Assembly (NCBI GenBank): GCA_041594335.1
Contig: JBFHML010000013.1
Span: 1 to 48,194, forward strand
DNA length: 48,194 bases
Source: JAGPUQ01 sp041594335
Lineage (GTDB): Bacteria > Pseudomonadota > Gammaproteobacteria > Pseudomonadales > Porticoccaceae
Direction: 5' to 3'
The notes below the pieces were generated by a model, which worked only from the letters and a program-made list of their open reading frames with translations, was not told the DNA's origin and ran no database searches. A program made the position numbers and the translations under genes. Every line of letters begins with the position of its first letter. The first letter of the stretch is position 1. This document shows positions 10,014 through 18,481 of this stretch, in pieces.

Positions 10014-11150
10014 ATGCAGTTGGTGTTCTGTCTGTTCAAATACTTTCCCTATGGCGGCCTACAGCGGGACTTCCTACGCATCGCCCAAGCGTGCCGGGCG
10101 CGCGGACATCGCATCCGAGTACTGACGTTGGAATGGAAGGGCGAGCGTCCCCAAGGACTCGACATCGAAGTCATCAAGGCACGCGGCCTGAGCGGGCCGG
10201 CCCGTTACCAGCGTTTCTGTACAGCAGTACAACAGCGTCTCGCTCACACGCCCGCCGACGCCGTGGTTGGCTTCAACAAAATGCCCGGACTCGACATCTA
10301 TTACGCGGCAGATCCCTGTTACGCCCACAAGGCTTGGACCCAGCGCGGCCGTCTCTATCGGTTGTCGCCGCGCTATCGGCACTTTTCCCGCTATGAGAAA
10401 GCCGTGTTCTCTGCCACCGCCAATACGGAGATCCTAATGATTTCCGATCTCCAGAGACCCTTGTTTGAGCGCTATTACGGGACCCCAAAGGCCCGTTTCC
10501 ACAACCTCCCACCCGGGATCGACCCCAGCCGCAAAGCCACAGCGGACGCCGACGAACAGCGCCATACCCTGCGCGCAGAGTTCGGCATCGCGGCGACACA
10601 GCCGCTGCTATTGATGATTGGTTCGGGCTTCCGAACCAAAGGTCTGGACCGCATCCTGCGCGGGCTCGCGTCCTTGCCACCGGAACTGGCCGTAGCACAA
10701 CTCTTCGTCATCGGCCAGGACGACCCGCGCGGCTTCCTCCGCCTCGCGCGACGGCTCGGCGTCGGCGACCGGGTACGCTTCTTCTCCGGCCGGGACGACG
10801 TCCCGCGTTTCTTGCAAGGCGCCGATCTCCTAGTGCATCCCGCTTATAGCGAAAATACGGGCACGGTACTGCTTGAAGCCTTGGTCGCCGGCCTGCCGGT
10901 ATTGACTACCGCCAACTGTGGCTATGCCGGCCATGTGGCGCAATCTACGGCGGGCCGGGTGTTGCCGGATCCATTTCGACAGGAGGATTTCGATCACGCG
11001 CTGGTTGAGCTGCTGACCGCGGACCCGATGTCGTTGCGCCAACGGGCGCTGGACTGGGCAGAACACGCCGACATTTACCGTTTGGCAGAACAGGCCGCAG
11101 TACTGATTGAGCAACTGGCCCCGGGAAGGGAGCACGCATGCGCGTCGTGA
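10014..11150 (+). CDS. waaG: LPS core glycosyltransferase WaaG-like (GT4)
   Basis: A 378-residue GT-B fold, family 4 glycosyltransferase; the E. coli homologue is 374 residues and adds the first outer-core glucose to heptose II. Characteristic are FKYFPYGGLQRDFLRIA at residues 8-24, the PGLDIYYAADPCYAHKA region, and the nucleotide-sugar E-x7-E pair E280 and E288 in SENTGTVLLEAL. The ATG at 10014 matches the known N-terminus; in-frame sequence upstream lies inside waaF. It overlaps waaP by 13 bases, implying translational coupling. Which sugar is transferred (glucose, or galactosamine as in Pseudomonas) cannot be read from the sequence. Confidence 0.92.
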   Translation: MQLVFCLFKYFPYGGLQRDFLRIAQACRARGHRIRVLTLEWKGERPQGLDIEVIKARGLSGPARYQRFCTAVQQRLAHTPADAVVGFNKMPGLDIYYAADPCYAHKAWTQRGRLYRLSPRYRHFSRYEKAVFSATANTEILMISDLQRPLFERYYGTPKARFHNLPPGIDPSRKATADADEQRHTLRAEFGIAATQPLLLMIGSGFRTKGLDRILRGLASLPPELAVAQLFVIGQDDPRGFLRLARRLGVGDRVRFFSGRDDVPRFLQGADLLVHPAYSENTGTVLLEALVAGLPVLTTANCGYAGHVAQSTAGRVLPDPFRQEDFDHALVELLTADPMSLRQRALDWAEHADIYRLAEQAAVLIEQLAPGREHACAS

Positions 11151-11947
11151 TCAGCGGCGAGCTCGCCCGAGCCTGGGCGGGCCGCGACCCCTTCGAGCAG
11201 GTGTTGCGCCTCGAGGGCGAAGAATACCGAGCCCTGGAAGGCCGCCGCACCCTACGCTTCGAGCTCGACGGTCGCGTGTACTTCGCCAAGGTTCACCAGG
11301 GTATCGGCTGGCGGGAAATTGCCAAGAATCTGCTGCGCCTGCGCCTGCCGGTACTCGGTGCCGAGCGCGAATGGCGGGCGATCGCCCGTCTGCGCGGACT
11401 GGGGCTGGACACCATGCGTGCCGTCGCCTTTGGCAAGCGCGGTTGGAATCCCGCTCGGCGGCTGTCCTTCCTGATTACCGAAGCATTGGAACCAAGCATC
11501 GATCTGGAGACATTCTGCACCGGTGACGGCCTAGCTGGGTTAGGGATTACGGAGCGGCGGCGCTTGATTGCCAACATCGCCACTATCGCGCGCACCTTGC
11601 ACGACAATGGCCTTAATCACCGCGATTTCTACCTCTGCCACCTGCTGCTCGACACCGCACCCCGGTGGCGTGCCGCGTCTCCTGCGGATCGCCCGCTCTA
11701 TCTGATCGACCTGCACCGCGTGCAAAAGCGCCGCCGCATTCCCTGGCGCTGGCGCCGCAAGGATCTTGCGAGCCTCTGCTATTCAGCACGGCAAGTCGGC
11801 TTCAGCCGCCGTGACGAACTCTATTTCCTACGCCATTATCAGGGGGCCAGTCTCGACACCGCGCTGGCTGCGAGACCTTGGCGCCAGGTAGACCGGCGCG
11901 CTCGGGCACTGCATCGCAAAGGCGTGCGCAAGGGGTATCACGCTTGA
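11138..11947 (+). CDS. waaP: LPS core heptose(I) kinase
   Basis: A 269-residue protein-kinase-like enzyme that phosphorylates heptose I of the LPS inner core; E. coli WaaP is 265 residues. Visible are the ATP-binding lysine K51 in YFAKVH, the catalytic loop H161-R162-D163 in NHRDFYLCHLL, and the metal-binding D191 in LIDLHRVQ. The C-terminus is strongly basic, typical of the family. It overlaps waaG at its 5' end and the next kinase at its 3' end (stop and TTG start share bases). In Pseudomonas this kinase is needed for envelope integrity, and the same may hold here. Confidence 0.93.
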   Translation: MRVVISGELARAWAGRDPFEQVLRLEGEEYRALEGRRTLRFELDGRVYFAKVHQGIGWREIAKNLLRLRLPVLGAEREWRAIARLRGLGLDTMRAVAFGKRGWNPARRLSFLITEALEPSIDLETFCTGDGLAGLGITERRRLIANIATIARTLHDNGLNHRDFYLCHLLLDTAPRWRAASPADRPLYLIDLHRVQKRRRIPWRWRRKDLASLCYSARQVGFSRRDELYFLRHYQGASLDTALAARPWRQVDRRARALHRKGVRKGYHA

Positions 11948-12708
11948 CGAGCGCCCACCTAGTCATCGCCACACCGGAGCAACGGCTATTCGCCGCGCAG
12001 GGCCTGGACAGCTTCGAGGCGCTCTGGAGCGCAGCGGCCACCGAGGTCGAAGCCGGCAACACGGCCCGCGGCGGCACCAGCACTGTTGCTTTGCTGGAAA
12101 TCGCCGCGCCCGAGGGGACGCGCCGGTTTTATCTCAAGCGCCAACGCAACTTCAACTGCCGCACCCCGCGCCATTGCCTGCGGGGCATCCCGCTCGCGCA
12201 GCGCGAGTGGTCTTCGATTCAGGCCCTAGAGCGCCACGGGATCCCGACTCTGGAGATCGCGGCATATGGCCGCCACCGCCGCACCGGAGACGACCGCGGG
12301 TTACTGCTGACCCGGGCCTTGGAGCGCTATCAGGATCTCGACGCCTGGCTCCTCGCACACCCCAGCACCGCAGCCCGCAACCAGTTGGCGGAAGCGGCCG
12401 GAACCCTGATCGCCAAGCTCCACAACAGTGGGTGGCGGCACGGCTGCCTCTACCCCAAGCATCTCTTCGTTGCCCACGACTTTCCAGCACAGACGACCGG
12501 CAGCCCACTGCGATTGATCGACCTCGAGAAATGCAAACGAACCTGGCGTCGCCGGGAGGAATGGCGCGACCTGGACACCCTGTTTCGCCACTGCCCAACA
12601 TTGGGCGAAGCCTGGCGCGCGCGCGTGCTGGCGCGCTATGCCGCGGCGCGTGATCTCGACCTAGACCCCCGCCAGCTGGCCAAACACCTGGGGCAGCGTA
12701 AACCATGA
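11944..12708 (+). CDS. LPS core sugar kinase, WapP/PA5008-like
   Basis: A 254-residue WaaP/InaA-type kinase. An ATP-binding lysine is likely in FYLKRQRN; the catalytic loop reads H166-G-C-L-Y-P-K-H (in place of HRD), and the metal-binding aspartate is D193 in LIDLEKCK. The arrangement matches the kinase that follows waaP in Pseudomonas aeruginosa (PA5008, called wapP). There is no internal methionine anywhere in the protein, and the only sensible start is the TTG at 11944 overlapping the waaP stop. It is probably translated by coupling to waaP. The exact phosphorylation site on the core is unknown. Confidence 0.85.
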   Translation: MTSAHLVIATPEQRLFAAQGLDSFEALWSAAATEVEAGNTARGGTSTVALLEIAAPEGTRRFYLKRQRNFNCRTPRHCLRGIPLAQREWSSIQALERHGIPTLEIAAYGRHRRTGDDRGLLLTRALERYQDLDAWLLAHPSTAARNQLAEAAGTLIAKLHNSGWRHGCLYPKHLFVAHDFPAQTTGSPLRLIDLEKCKRTWRRREEWRDLDTLFRHCPTLGEAWRARVLARYAAARDLDLDPRQLAKHLGQRKP

Positions 12709-14111
12709 GCCCGCAGCCGCTGGATTTCGCGGCATTACGTGTCGCGGCACCCGGCAGCCTAGCGCGCTTCGAACTAGCGCTCGTCGGTCGCGAGCCACTG
12801 CGGATTCTCCAGGTGTATCGCCATCTCCCCGGGCGGCGGCTCGCCTGTCGTGCGCTCTGGAGCGGCGAGCAACTGCTGGTGAAGCTGTTCTTCCGCCACC
12901 GCGATTATCAGCGCGAACGCGCGGGGCTAGACCTGCTCCACGCCCGGGGCGTGCCCAGCCCCAGGATTCGCTGGCACTACCATGCCGAAGACGCTTGGTT
13001 GCTGGCCACCGAGCTACTGACCGATGCCCGCGCGCTCGACGCCGACCTCAGCCATCCCAACGCCGCAGCAGACGCTAGCGCGGTGTTCGCCCTCCTCGGC
13101 CACCTGCACCGCGCTGGGCTGATTCAGGAAGACGCTCATCTCGACAATTTCTTACTCTCGGGGAAATGCGCCTACGCCATCGATGGTGCCGGAATCCGCG
13201 TGTCCTCCAGCGGCGCCGAAACCGTCGCCAACCTGGCGCTGCTGCTCGCGCAGTTCTCGCCCAGCCGCGACGACCAAGTCCGCACGTTGGCAACAGCTTA
13301 CGGCCCCTTGCCCGCGCCCACCCGGCTCGCGCGTGCCTGGGCGCGAGCCCGGAAACGTCGGCTGCGAAACTACCGCCGAAAATGCTTGCGCGAGTGCGGC
13401 GAATTCGTCGTGACGCATGGTTGGCGTCAATTCACGGCACGCCGCCGCGACCGAGACGACCCCCCGTTCTTAGCGCTTCTCGGCAATCCGGAGCCATGGA
13501 TCCAAGATGGGGTGCAGCTCAAGGGCGGCAACAGCGCCACCGTGGTGCGATGCGCCGCGCCGGCTTCGGACCTGGTGGTGAAACGCTACAATATTAAAAA
13601 CTGGCGGCATGGCCTGCGCCGTGCGCCACGCCATTCCCGGGCCTGGGTCTCCTGGCAGAACGCCCAGATGCTGACACTCATCGGAGTGCCCACGCCACGG
13701 GCCCTGGCCATGCAAGAGCACCGATGGGGGCCGTTGCGACACGTCGCCTATCTGATTACGGAAGCCAGCGAAGGGGTTCCATTGCAGGACTGGTTACGCG
13801 GATGCACCCCCGACAAGGTGCCAGCCTGGCTGGATGAGGCCGTGTTCCAAACGCTTGCCGGCCTGGCCCGCAGCGGCATCAGCCACGGGGATCTCAAGGC
13901 CACCAATTTCTTGGTCGAGGAACGACACCAACGCGTGCTGCTCGTCGATCTCGACGCCATGCGGTTACATCGCAACCGCAGCTGCCACAGACACGCCCAA
14001 CAACGGGACTTGCGTCGTTTCCTCGCCAACTGGGACGCTGGCCTGCAGCAACATTTTGCCCGGCTGCTAGCTCCGCTGGCGACCGGCCACCGCATTGCAC
14101 AGGAGCTTTAG
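12705..14111 (+). CDS. Tandem double-kinase protein of the LPS core locus (InaA-like, PA5006-like)
   Basis: A 468-residue protein made of two kinase-like domains in one chain. The first (about 1-215) has VKLFFRHRDYQRERAG and a catalytic-loop segment EDAHLDNFLL with H145 and D147. The second (about 260-468) has VVKRYN, the fully canonical H394-G-D396-L-K398-ATNFL and D415-L-D417. A basic linker (RARKRRLRNYRRKC) joins them. It starts 4 bases inside the preceding kinase (ATGA overlap) and ends 2 bases before the carbamoyltransferase. It corresponds in position to Pseudomonas PA5006. Whether both halves are active is unclear; the second looks the more complete. Confidence 0.8.
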   Translation: MSPQPLDFAALRVAAPGSLARFELALVGREPLRILQVYRHLPGRRLACRALWSGEQLLVKLFFRHRDYQRERAGLDLLHARGVPSPRIRWHYHAEDAWLLATELLTDARALDADLSHPNAAADASAVFALLGHLHRAGLIQEDAHLDNFLLSGKCAYAIDGAGIRVSSSGAETVANLALLLAQFSPSRDDQVRTLATAYGPLPAPTRLARAWARARKRRLRNYRRKCLRECGEFVVTHGWRQFTARRRDRDDPPFLALLGNPEPWIQDGVQLKGGNSATVVRCAAPASDLVVKRYNIKNWRHGLRRAPRHSRAWVSWQNAQMLTLIGVPTPRALAMQEHRWGPLRHVAYLITEASEGVPLQDWLRGCTPDKVPAWLDEAVFQTLAGLARSGISHGDLKATNFLVEERHQRVLLVDLDAMRLHRNRSCHRHAQQRDLRRFLANWDAGLQQHFARLLAPLATGHRIAQEL

Positions 14112-14113
14112 CT

Positions 14114-15859
14114 TTGCCCACCATCGTACTCGGCCTCTCCGGCGCGCTCGGCCACGATCCGTCCGCCGCGCTCTATATCGACGGCCACCTCGCGGCCGCC
14201 GCAGAGGAAGAACGGTTCATCCGCGATAAGCACGCCAAGAACCGCATGCCTTTGGAAGCTGCCCGCTTCTGCCTGCAGCAGGCCGGGGTGAGCCCCGAGG
14301 AGGTCACCGTAGTGGCGGTGCCCTTTGCACCCATACCGCTGTCCTCACCCGCACGTTGGCACTTTGCCCGGCGTTACTGGTATGCCCCAGACCGTGCCCT
14401 GGACGCGCTGTTCAATGGCAACCGGCGCTACCGACGCTACCGCAGCCACATCTTCGATCTCCTGCGCACCCTGGGCATCGACCCCCGGCGGATCGAGTTC
14501 GAACCGGTAGAGCATCACCTCGCGCACGCCAGCAGCGCCTACCACCTGAGCGGTTTCGAGGGCAAGACCGCGATTCTCGGCGTCGATGGGAAAGGGGAAT
14601 ACGCGACCACTTTTTTCGGCTACGGCGAGCACGGGCGCATCCACAAGATCAAGGAATTCTACGATCCCGACTCCCTGGGAGGACTCTATGGGGCGCTCAC
14701 CGAATATCTGGGGTTCGAAATGCTCGATGGCGAATACAAAGTCATGGGCATGGCGCCGTACGGCAATCCCGCCCGCCACGACCTATCGCGCCTACTCGAC
14801 TGCGACGGTCGCACGTTGCGGGTCAACACCCGCTACGTCAATACCGTCGGTCTGCGCCGCTATAAGGAGAACGGCAAAGGCTTCTATTTCAGCCCTCGGC
14901 TGATAGAATGGCTGGGGCCACGCCGGCGCGGCGACAGCGCCGATCAACCCTATATCGACTATGCTGCGGCGATCCAAGCGCTCTACGAGGAAGCCGTACT
15001 CAAACTGATGGATCATTATCTCGGCGACATCCTGCGCGAAACCGGCCGCTTAGCTTTCTCCGGCGGCGGTGCACTGAACGTCAAGCTCAATCAGAAAATC
15101 ATCGCCCGCCCAGAGGTGCGCGAGCTGTTCGTGCAGCCAGCCTCCGGCGATGCCGGCACTGCAGTAGGCGCGGCCTCCTATGCACTGGTCAAACGCGGCA
15201 TCCAACCCGAGCCCATGGAGCACGTCTATTTGGGGCCGGCCTATACTACCGAGGACTGTCTGGCCGCTTGTGCACGGCACCCACAGCGGCCCAGCTGGGA
15301 ACGCGTGGCAGATATCCCACAGCGGGTCGCCCAGCTGCTCGCCGAGGGCCACCCCGTCGCTTGGTTCCAGGGCCGTATGGAGTTCGGCCCCCGCGCTCTC
15401 GGCGGCCGCTCCATTCTCGGCTGTCCCAGTGTCGCCGGCATCGCCGATCGCATCAACGAACAGATCAAGTTTCGCGAGCGTTGGCGCCCCTTCTGTCCCA
15501 GCATGCTCGATCGCGTGCGACCACACATGTTCAAGGTCGATCATCCGGCTCCCTTCATGACCTTTACCTTTGAGGTGCAGGAGGAATGGAAATCCCGGGT
15601 GCCAGAAGTGGTCCATGAAGACGGTACCGCCCGCGCCCAAGCCCTGGAGCAACATCACAACCCGCGCTACTACGCGCTCATGGAAGCGCTCGAGCGCCTC
15701 ACCGGCAACGGGGTGGTACTCAATACATCGCTTAACCGGCGCGGCGAACCCATGGTGTGTTCCCCCGACGACGCCCTGGCGATGTTTTTCGGCTCCGACC
15801 TTCAATACTTGGCCATGGAAGACCTATTGATCCGCAAGTCGGATCCCCCGCATGGCTAA
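14114..15859 (+). CDS. Carbamoyltransferase, NodU/CmcH family (LPS heptose O-carbamoylation)
   Basis: A 581-residue enzyme of the NodU/CmcH/TobZ family, which makes carbamoyl-AMP from carbamoyl phosphate and ATP and passes the carbamoyl group to a sugar hydroxyl. Seen are SGALGHDPSAAL near the N-terminus, the metal-binding EHHLAHASSA (E133, H134, H138), GVDGKGEYAT, the GEYKVMGMAPYG segment, FSGGGALNVKLN, PASGDAGTAVGAA and FGPRALGGRSIL, in family order. Its place matches the Pseudomonas core locus, where heptose II carries a 7-O-carbamoyl group, so the same target is inferred. The start is TTG: a stop codon lies just upstream in frame and no ATG is available. It overlaps the next gene by 8 bases. 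Confidence 0.9.
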   Translation: MPTIVLGLSGALGHDPSAALYIDGHLAAAAEEERFIRDKHAKNRMPLEAARFCLQQAGVSPEEVTVVAVPFAPIPLSSPARWHFARRYWYAPDRALDALFNGNRRYRRYRSHIFDLLRTLGIDPRRIEFEPVEHHLAHASSAYHLSGFEGKTAILGVDGKGEYATTFFGYGEHGRIHKIKEFYDPDSLGGLYGALTEYLGFEMLDGEYKVMGMAPYGNPARHDLSRLLDCDGRTLRVNTRYVNTVGLRRYKENGKGFYFSPRLIEWLGPRRRGDSADQPYIDYAAAIQALYEEAVLKLMDHYLGDILRETGRLAFSGGGALNVKLNQKIIARPEVRELFVQPASGDAGTAVGAASYALVKRGIQPEPMEHVYLGPAYTTEDCLAACARHPQRPSWERVADIPQRVAQLLAEGHPVAWFQGRMEFGPRALGGRSILGCPSVAGIADRINEQIKFRERWRPFCPSMLDRVRPHMFKVDHPAPFMTFTFEVQEEWKSRVPEVVHEDGTARAQALEQHHNPRYYALMEALERLTGNGVVLNTSLNRRGEPMVCSPDDALAMFFGSDLQYLAMEDLLIRKSDPPHG

Positions 15860-16781
15860 AGCCCCCCTATTCAGCATCGTCATCCCCTGTTTCAACTACG
15901 GCCATTGGCTGGAACGCGCCGTGAATTCAGTGCTAGCACAGCAGGATACGGACTGGGAGTTGCTGGTGATCGATGACGGTTCGACAGATACCACAGCGGA
16001 GGTGGCCCAAAGGCTTGTCGATCGCCATCCAGGGAAGTTGCGCTTTCTGCGTCAACCCAACCGCGGGGTGGCGGCCACCCGTAATCGTGGCATTGATGAG
16101 ACGCAGGGGCGTTACTTGATCTTTCTCGACGCCGACGACGAGCTCGCGCCGACGGCGCTCACGAGCTATCGGCAGCTGCAAGCGCAAACACCTGCAGCGG
16201 ATCTGCTAGCCGGCACCCATCAGGCGGTCACGCCCGACGGTCGGGTGAAGCTGTGCCCCATAGGCCGGTTGCCTGCACAGCGCCGACGGCGCTTCAAAAG
16301 CTTTCTGTTCGACGGGGCCCAGCATTTCACTGGCAGTGCCGCCGCGTTTCGCCGCGACGCGCTCGATCGTCGCCGTTACCCTGAACAAATGCCTTCCACT
16401 GAAGACATCCCGGTGTTCGCCTACCTACTGGCCACCGGCGAGATCGCGGTCACCCCGGAGGTGGTGGCCATCATGCACCAGCACCCAGACTCTTTGCGCC
16501 ACGACACTCAGCGGGCAGCCGCTGCTGCGCCAGCTCTGCTCGACGAGGTTTTTCGCACAGATTTGATGCCTAGCTGGACCCAAACTTACCGCCGGCACTA
16601 CCAAGCCCGGCGCTGGCTGTCCCTCTTTCGTGCCCATTATTTGGCTGGGGAACGCCCCGAAGCACTCGCCTATTTTCACCGCGCGTTGCGCCGCGATCCG
16701 CTAGCAACCCTCGGCCGTTGGTCCTACCTGCGCAAGTACCTCAAATTGCACTGCGGCCTCACACCGGAGAAAAAATCATAA
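15852..16781 (+). CDS. Glycosyltransferase family 2
   Basis: A 309-residue inverting GT-A glycosyltransferase. The N-terminus FSIVIPCFNYGHWLERAVNSV, DDGSTDTTAEV, and the metal-binding LDADDE (D93-A-D95-D96) are the family signature; VAATRNRGID lies between them. The C-terminal 80 residues are basic and helical, without a clear membrane span. It overlaps the carbamoyltransferase by 8 bases, so it most likely adds an LPS core sugar; acceptor and donor cannot be determined. A similar glycosyltransferase follows the carbamoyltransferase in Pseudomonas. Confidence 0.87.
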   Translation: MAKAPLFSIVIPCFNYGHWLERAVNSVLAQQDTDWELLVIDDGSTDTTAEVAQRLVDRHPGKLRFLRQPNRGVAATRNRGIDETQGRYLIFLDADDELAPTALTSYRQLQAQTPAADLLAGTHQAVTPDGRVKLCPIGRLPAQRRRRFKSFLFDGAQHFTGSAAAFRRDALDRRRYPEQMPSTEDIPVFAYLLATGEIAVTPEVVAIMHQHPDSLRHDTQRAAAAAPALLDEVFRTDLMPSWTQTYRRHYQARRWLSLFRAHYLAGERPEALAYFHRALRRDPLATLGRWSYLRKYLKLHCGLTPEKKS

Positions 16782-16792
16782 GCCGTGGCGTA

Positions 16793-17617
16793 GTGTATAT
16801 CTTGTCTTCGAACTTCAGCGGCTCACACTTTCTGTCGCTGATGCTGGGCAGCCATTCCCGTTTCGTGCACCTGGGTGAGCTCAAGAATCTGCTCAAGCAG
16901 GGCCGCTCCTGCACGATTTGTGGCGACGTCGCGAACTGCGCGCTGGTGCGCGAGCTCGACACCCACCCCGCAGCGGATCTCTATGGCCAAATTTTCGGAC
17001 GCCTACCGGCAACGGCAGCGCTGTTGGTCGACGCTTCCAAAAAGCCGCGCTGGTTTCGGGCCCGCGACCGCGGTAACCGCCAGCGTGCGCACCGCATCCA
17101 CCTCCTTCGGGATCCGCGCGCCCTGGCGCGCCGCTGGCTGCTGCACTTTGACGACCCTCACGTGCAACGGCGGGAGCGCGTCAAGATGTTGCGGCGCAGG
17201 CCAACCGCCGCGCGACGCCTGCTGTTTGGCGATATGCTCGAGGTCTATATCTACAAGTGGCTGCGCCAGAATCAAGAAATCAGCACCTACTTGGCCCGCA
17301 GCGGCGCGCCCTGGACGCTGGCCACGTATCAGGAGATCGCCGAGGATCCGATCACTGCCTTGCATCGGCTCAACGAATGGCTCGGCCACGACTTCGAACC
17401 CGGCCAGGAGCGCTATTGGCAGTTTGCCCATCACGGCACCGGAAAACCCGAATACCAATGGACCAAACAGCGGCAACAAAACGCTTTCTTCGACCTCCGC
17501 TGGCAGGAATTTTTAAGCGAGGAACAACAACGGCGCATCACCGGACACCGCGCCCTGCAGCGCTATCTAGACTCACTGGGCTTGGCATTCGGCGACCGGG
17601 GCCTGGAACGCCAGTAG
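16793..17617 (+). CDS. Sulfotransferase-like protein (PAPS-dependent family)
   Basis: A protein of about 274 residues resembling bacterial sulfotransferases. The N-terminal P-loop-like 5'-phosphosulfate segment is SSNFSGSHFLSLML (residues 5-18), followed by HLGEL and a cysteine cluster C40-x2-C43-x5-C49, seen in many bacterial members. The 3'-phosphate segment is HLLRDPRALARRW with R106-D-P-R109. It lies directly after the family 2 glycosyltransferase in the LPS core unit, suggesting sulfation of a core sugar. The start is uncertain: GTG at 16793 gives a natural beginning (MYILSS), but it is 23 bases from the GGAG; an ATG at 16718 would overlap the previous gene by 64 bases. Alternatively it might act on another envelope glycan. 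Confidence 0.72.
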   Translation: MYILSSNFSGSHFLSLMLGSHSRFVHLGELKNLLKQGRSCTICGDVANCALVRELDTHPAADLYGQIFGRLPATAALLVDASKKPRWFRARDRGNRQRAHRIHLLRDPRALARRWLLHFDDPHVQRRERVKMLRRRPTAARRLLFGDMLEVYIYKWLRQNQEISTYLARSGAPWTLATYQEIAEDPITALHRLNEWLGHDFEPGQERYWQFAHHGTGKPEYQWTKQRQQNAFFDLRWQEFLSEEQQRRITGHRALQRYLDSLGLAFGDRGLERQ

Positions 17618-17654
17618 CCCGTCTCGGGTTGCACGCCCCGGCTTGAGGCGGTGG

Positions 17655-18317
17655 CTACTTGTCGGGCCCGCCGAGCAGGCGCTGCGCAGGCTTCGGCAAC
17701 GAGCGGCCGCTGTGGGCATAACCGGTACAAAAGGCGTCCGTCGAGGCGCACACCTGACGCCAATCATCGGGGTAACGCATCAGATGACGCAGATTGCGCG
17801 CGACGAGACGCGCTCCCAATGGCGCACTGCGAAACTCGAGGTCGGCGACATCAATCAGCCCCAGCTCATCCCGCTCGCCCACCACCAGGTTGCCGAAATG
17901 GAGCGAGCGAAAGTAAATCCCCAACCGATGCAAATCGCCCAAAAAGTCACCGAAGCGCGCGATCCACGGTTCGCCGTCGGCTTCAACGAGCAACAATTCC
18001 CGCAGAGTGCGTCCCGCCAATGGTCGATACAACACCGCAGTCCGCTGCAGATGGGGAATGCGCAAGAGTCGTTCCGGGACAACCGTCGGGATCCCCAGAC
18101 CGGCGAGGCGTTGCGCGTTGCGTTGGAAACGCCAGGAATAGGGCCGCATCAACGCACTGCTGAGCAACCGCTTGCGGCGAAACAGTTTCAAGTAACGCCC
18201 GTCCCCAAGTGCCAGCAACTTGGTACCGTGGCGGTCAGCCTCCAAAATACGCGCACCGGCGATCAAGCACCCGTAGGCGGCCTCATCCAGTCTGTCAAAC
18301 CGCACCGTTTCCGCCAT
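17655..18317 (-). CDS. LPS kinase-like protein (PA4998 type)
   Basis: A 220-residue small WaaP-like kinase on the opposite strand. Visible are YLKLFRRKR (ATP-binding lysine region), the catalytic-loop analogue FRSLHFGNLVV, and the metal-binding LIDVADLEF. It resembles the kinase beside waaL in Pseudomonas (PA4998), often labelled a toluene tolerance protein. An in-frame upstream start exists at 18347; the ATG at 18317 gives the compact family N-terminus. It converges on the sulfotransferase (37 bases apart) and diverges from waaC, so it interrupts the plus-strand LPS operon and must have its own promoter. Its target within the core is not known. Confidence 0.8.
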   Translation of the reverse strand: MAETVRFDRLDEAAYGCLIAGARILEADRHGTKLLALGDGRYLKLFRRKRLLSSALMRPYSWRFQRNAQRLAGLGIPTVVPERLLRIPHLQRTAVLYRPLAGRTLRELLLVEADGEPWIARFGDFLGDLHRLGIYFRSLHFGNLVVGERDELGLIDVADLEFRSAPLGARLVARNLRHLMRYPDDWRQVCASTDAFCTGYAHSGRSLPKPAQRLLGGPDK

Positions 18318-18481
18318 CTCCGCCCGTTGCCGCCCGGCTTTCGACAAAGCGGCATTCTAGCCGCTTCGCCCACGATTGCAGCGACACTGCCGCGACAATC
18401 CGGCGCATTTGTTACAGTCGCATCCCACCACGTCGGCGCATCCCAGGCGTCAAAACTCCCAGCTGATCGAGGGCGCCCGAT

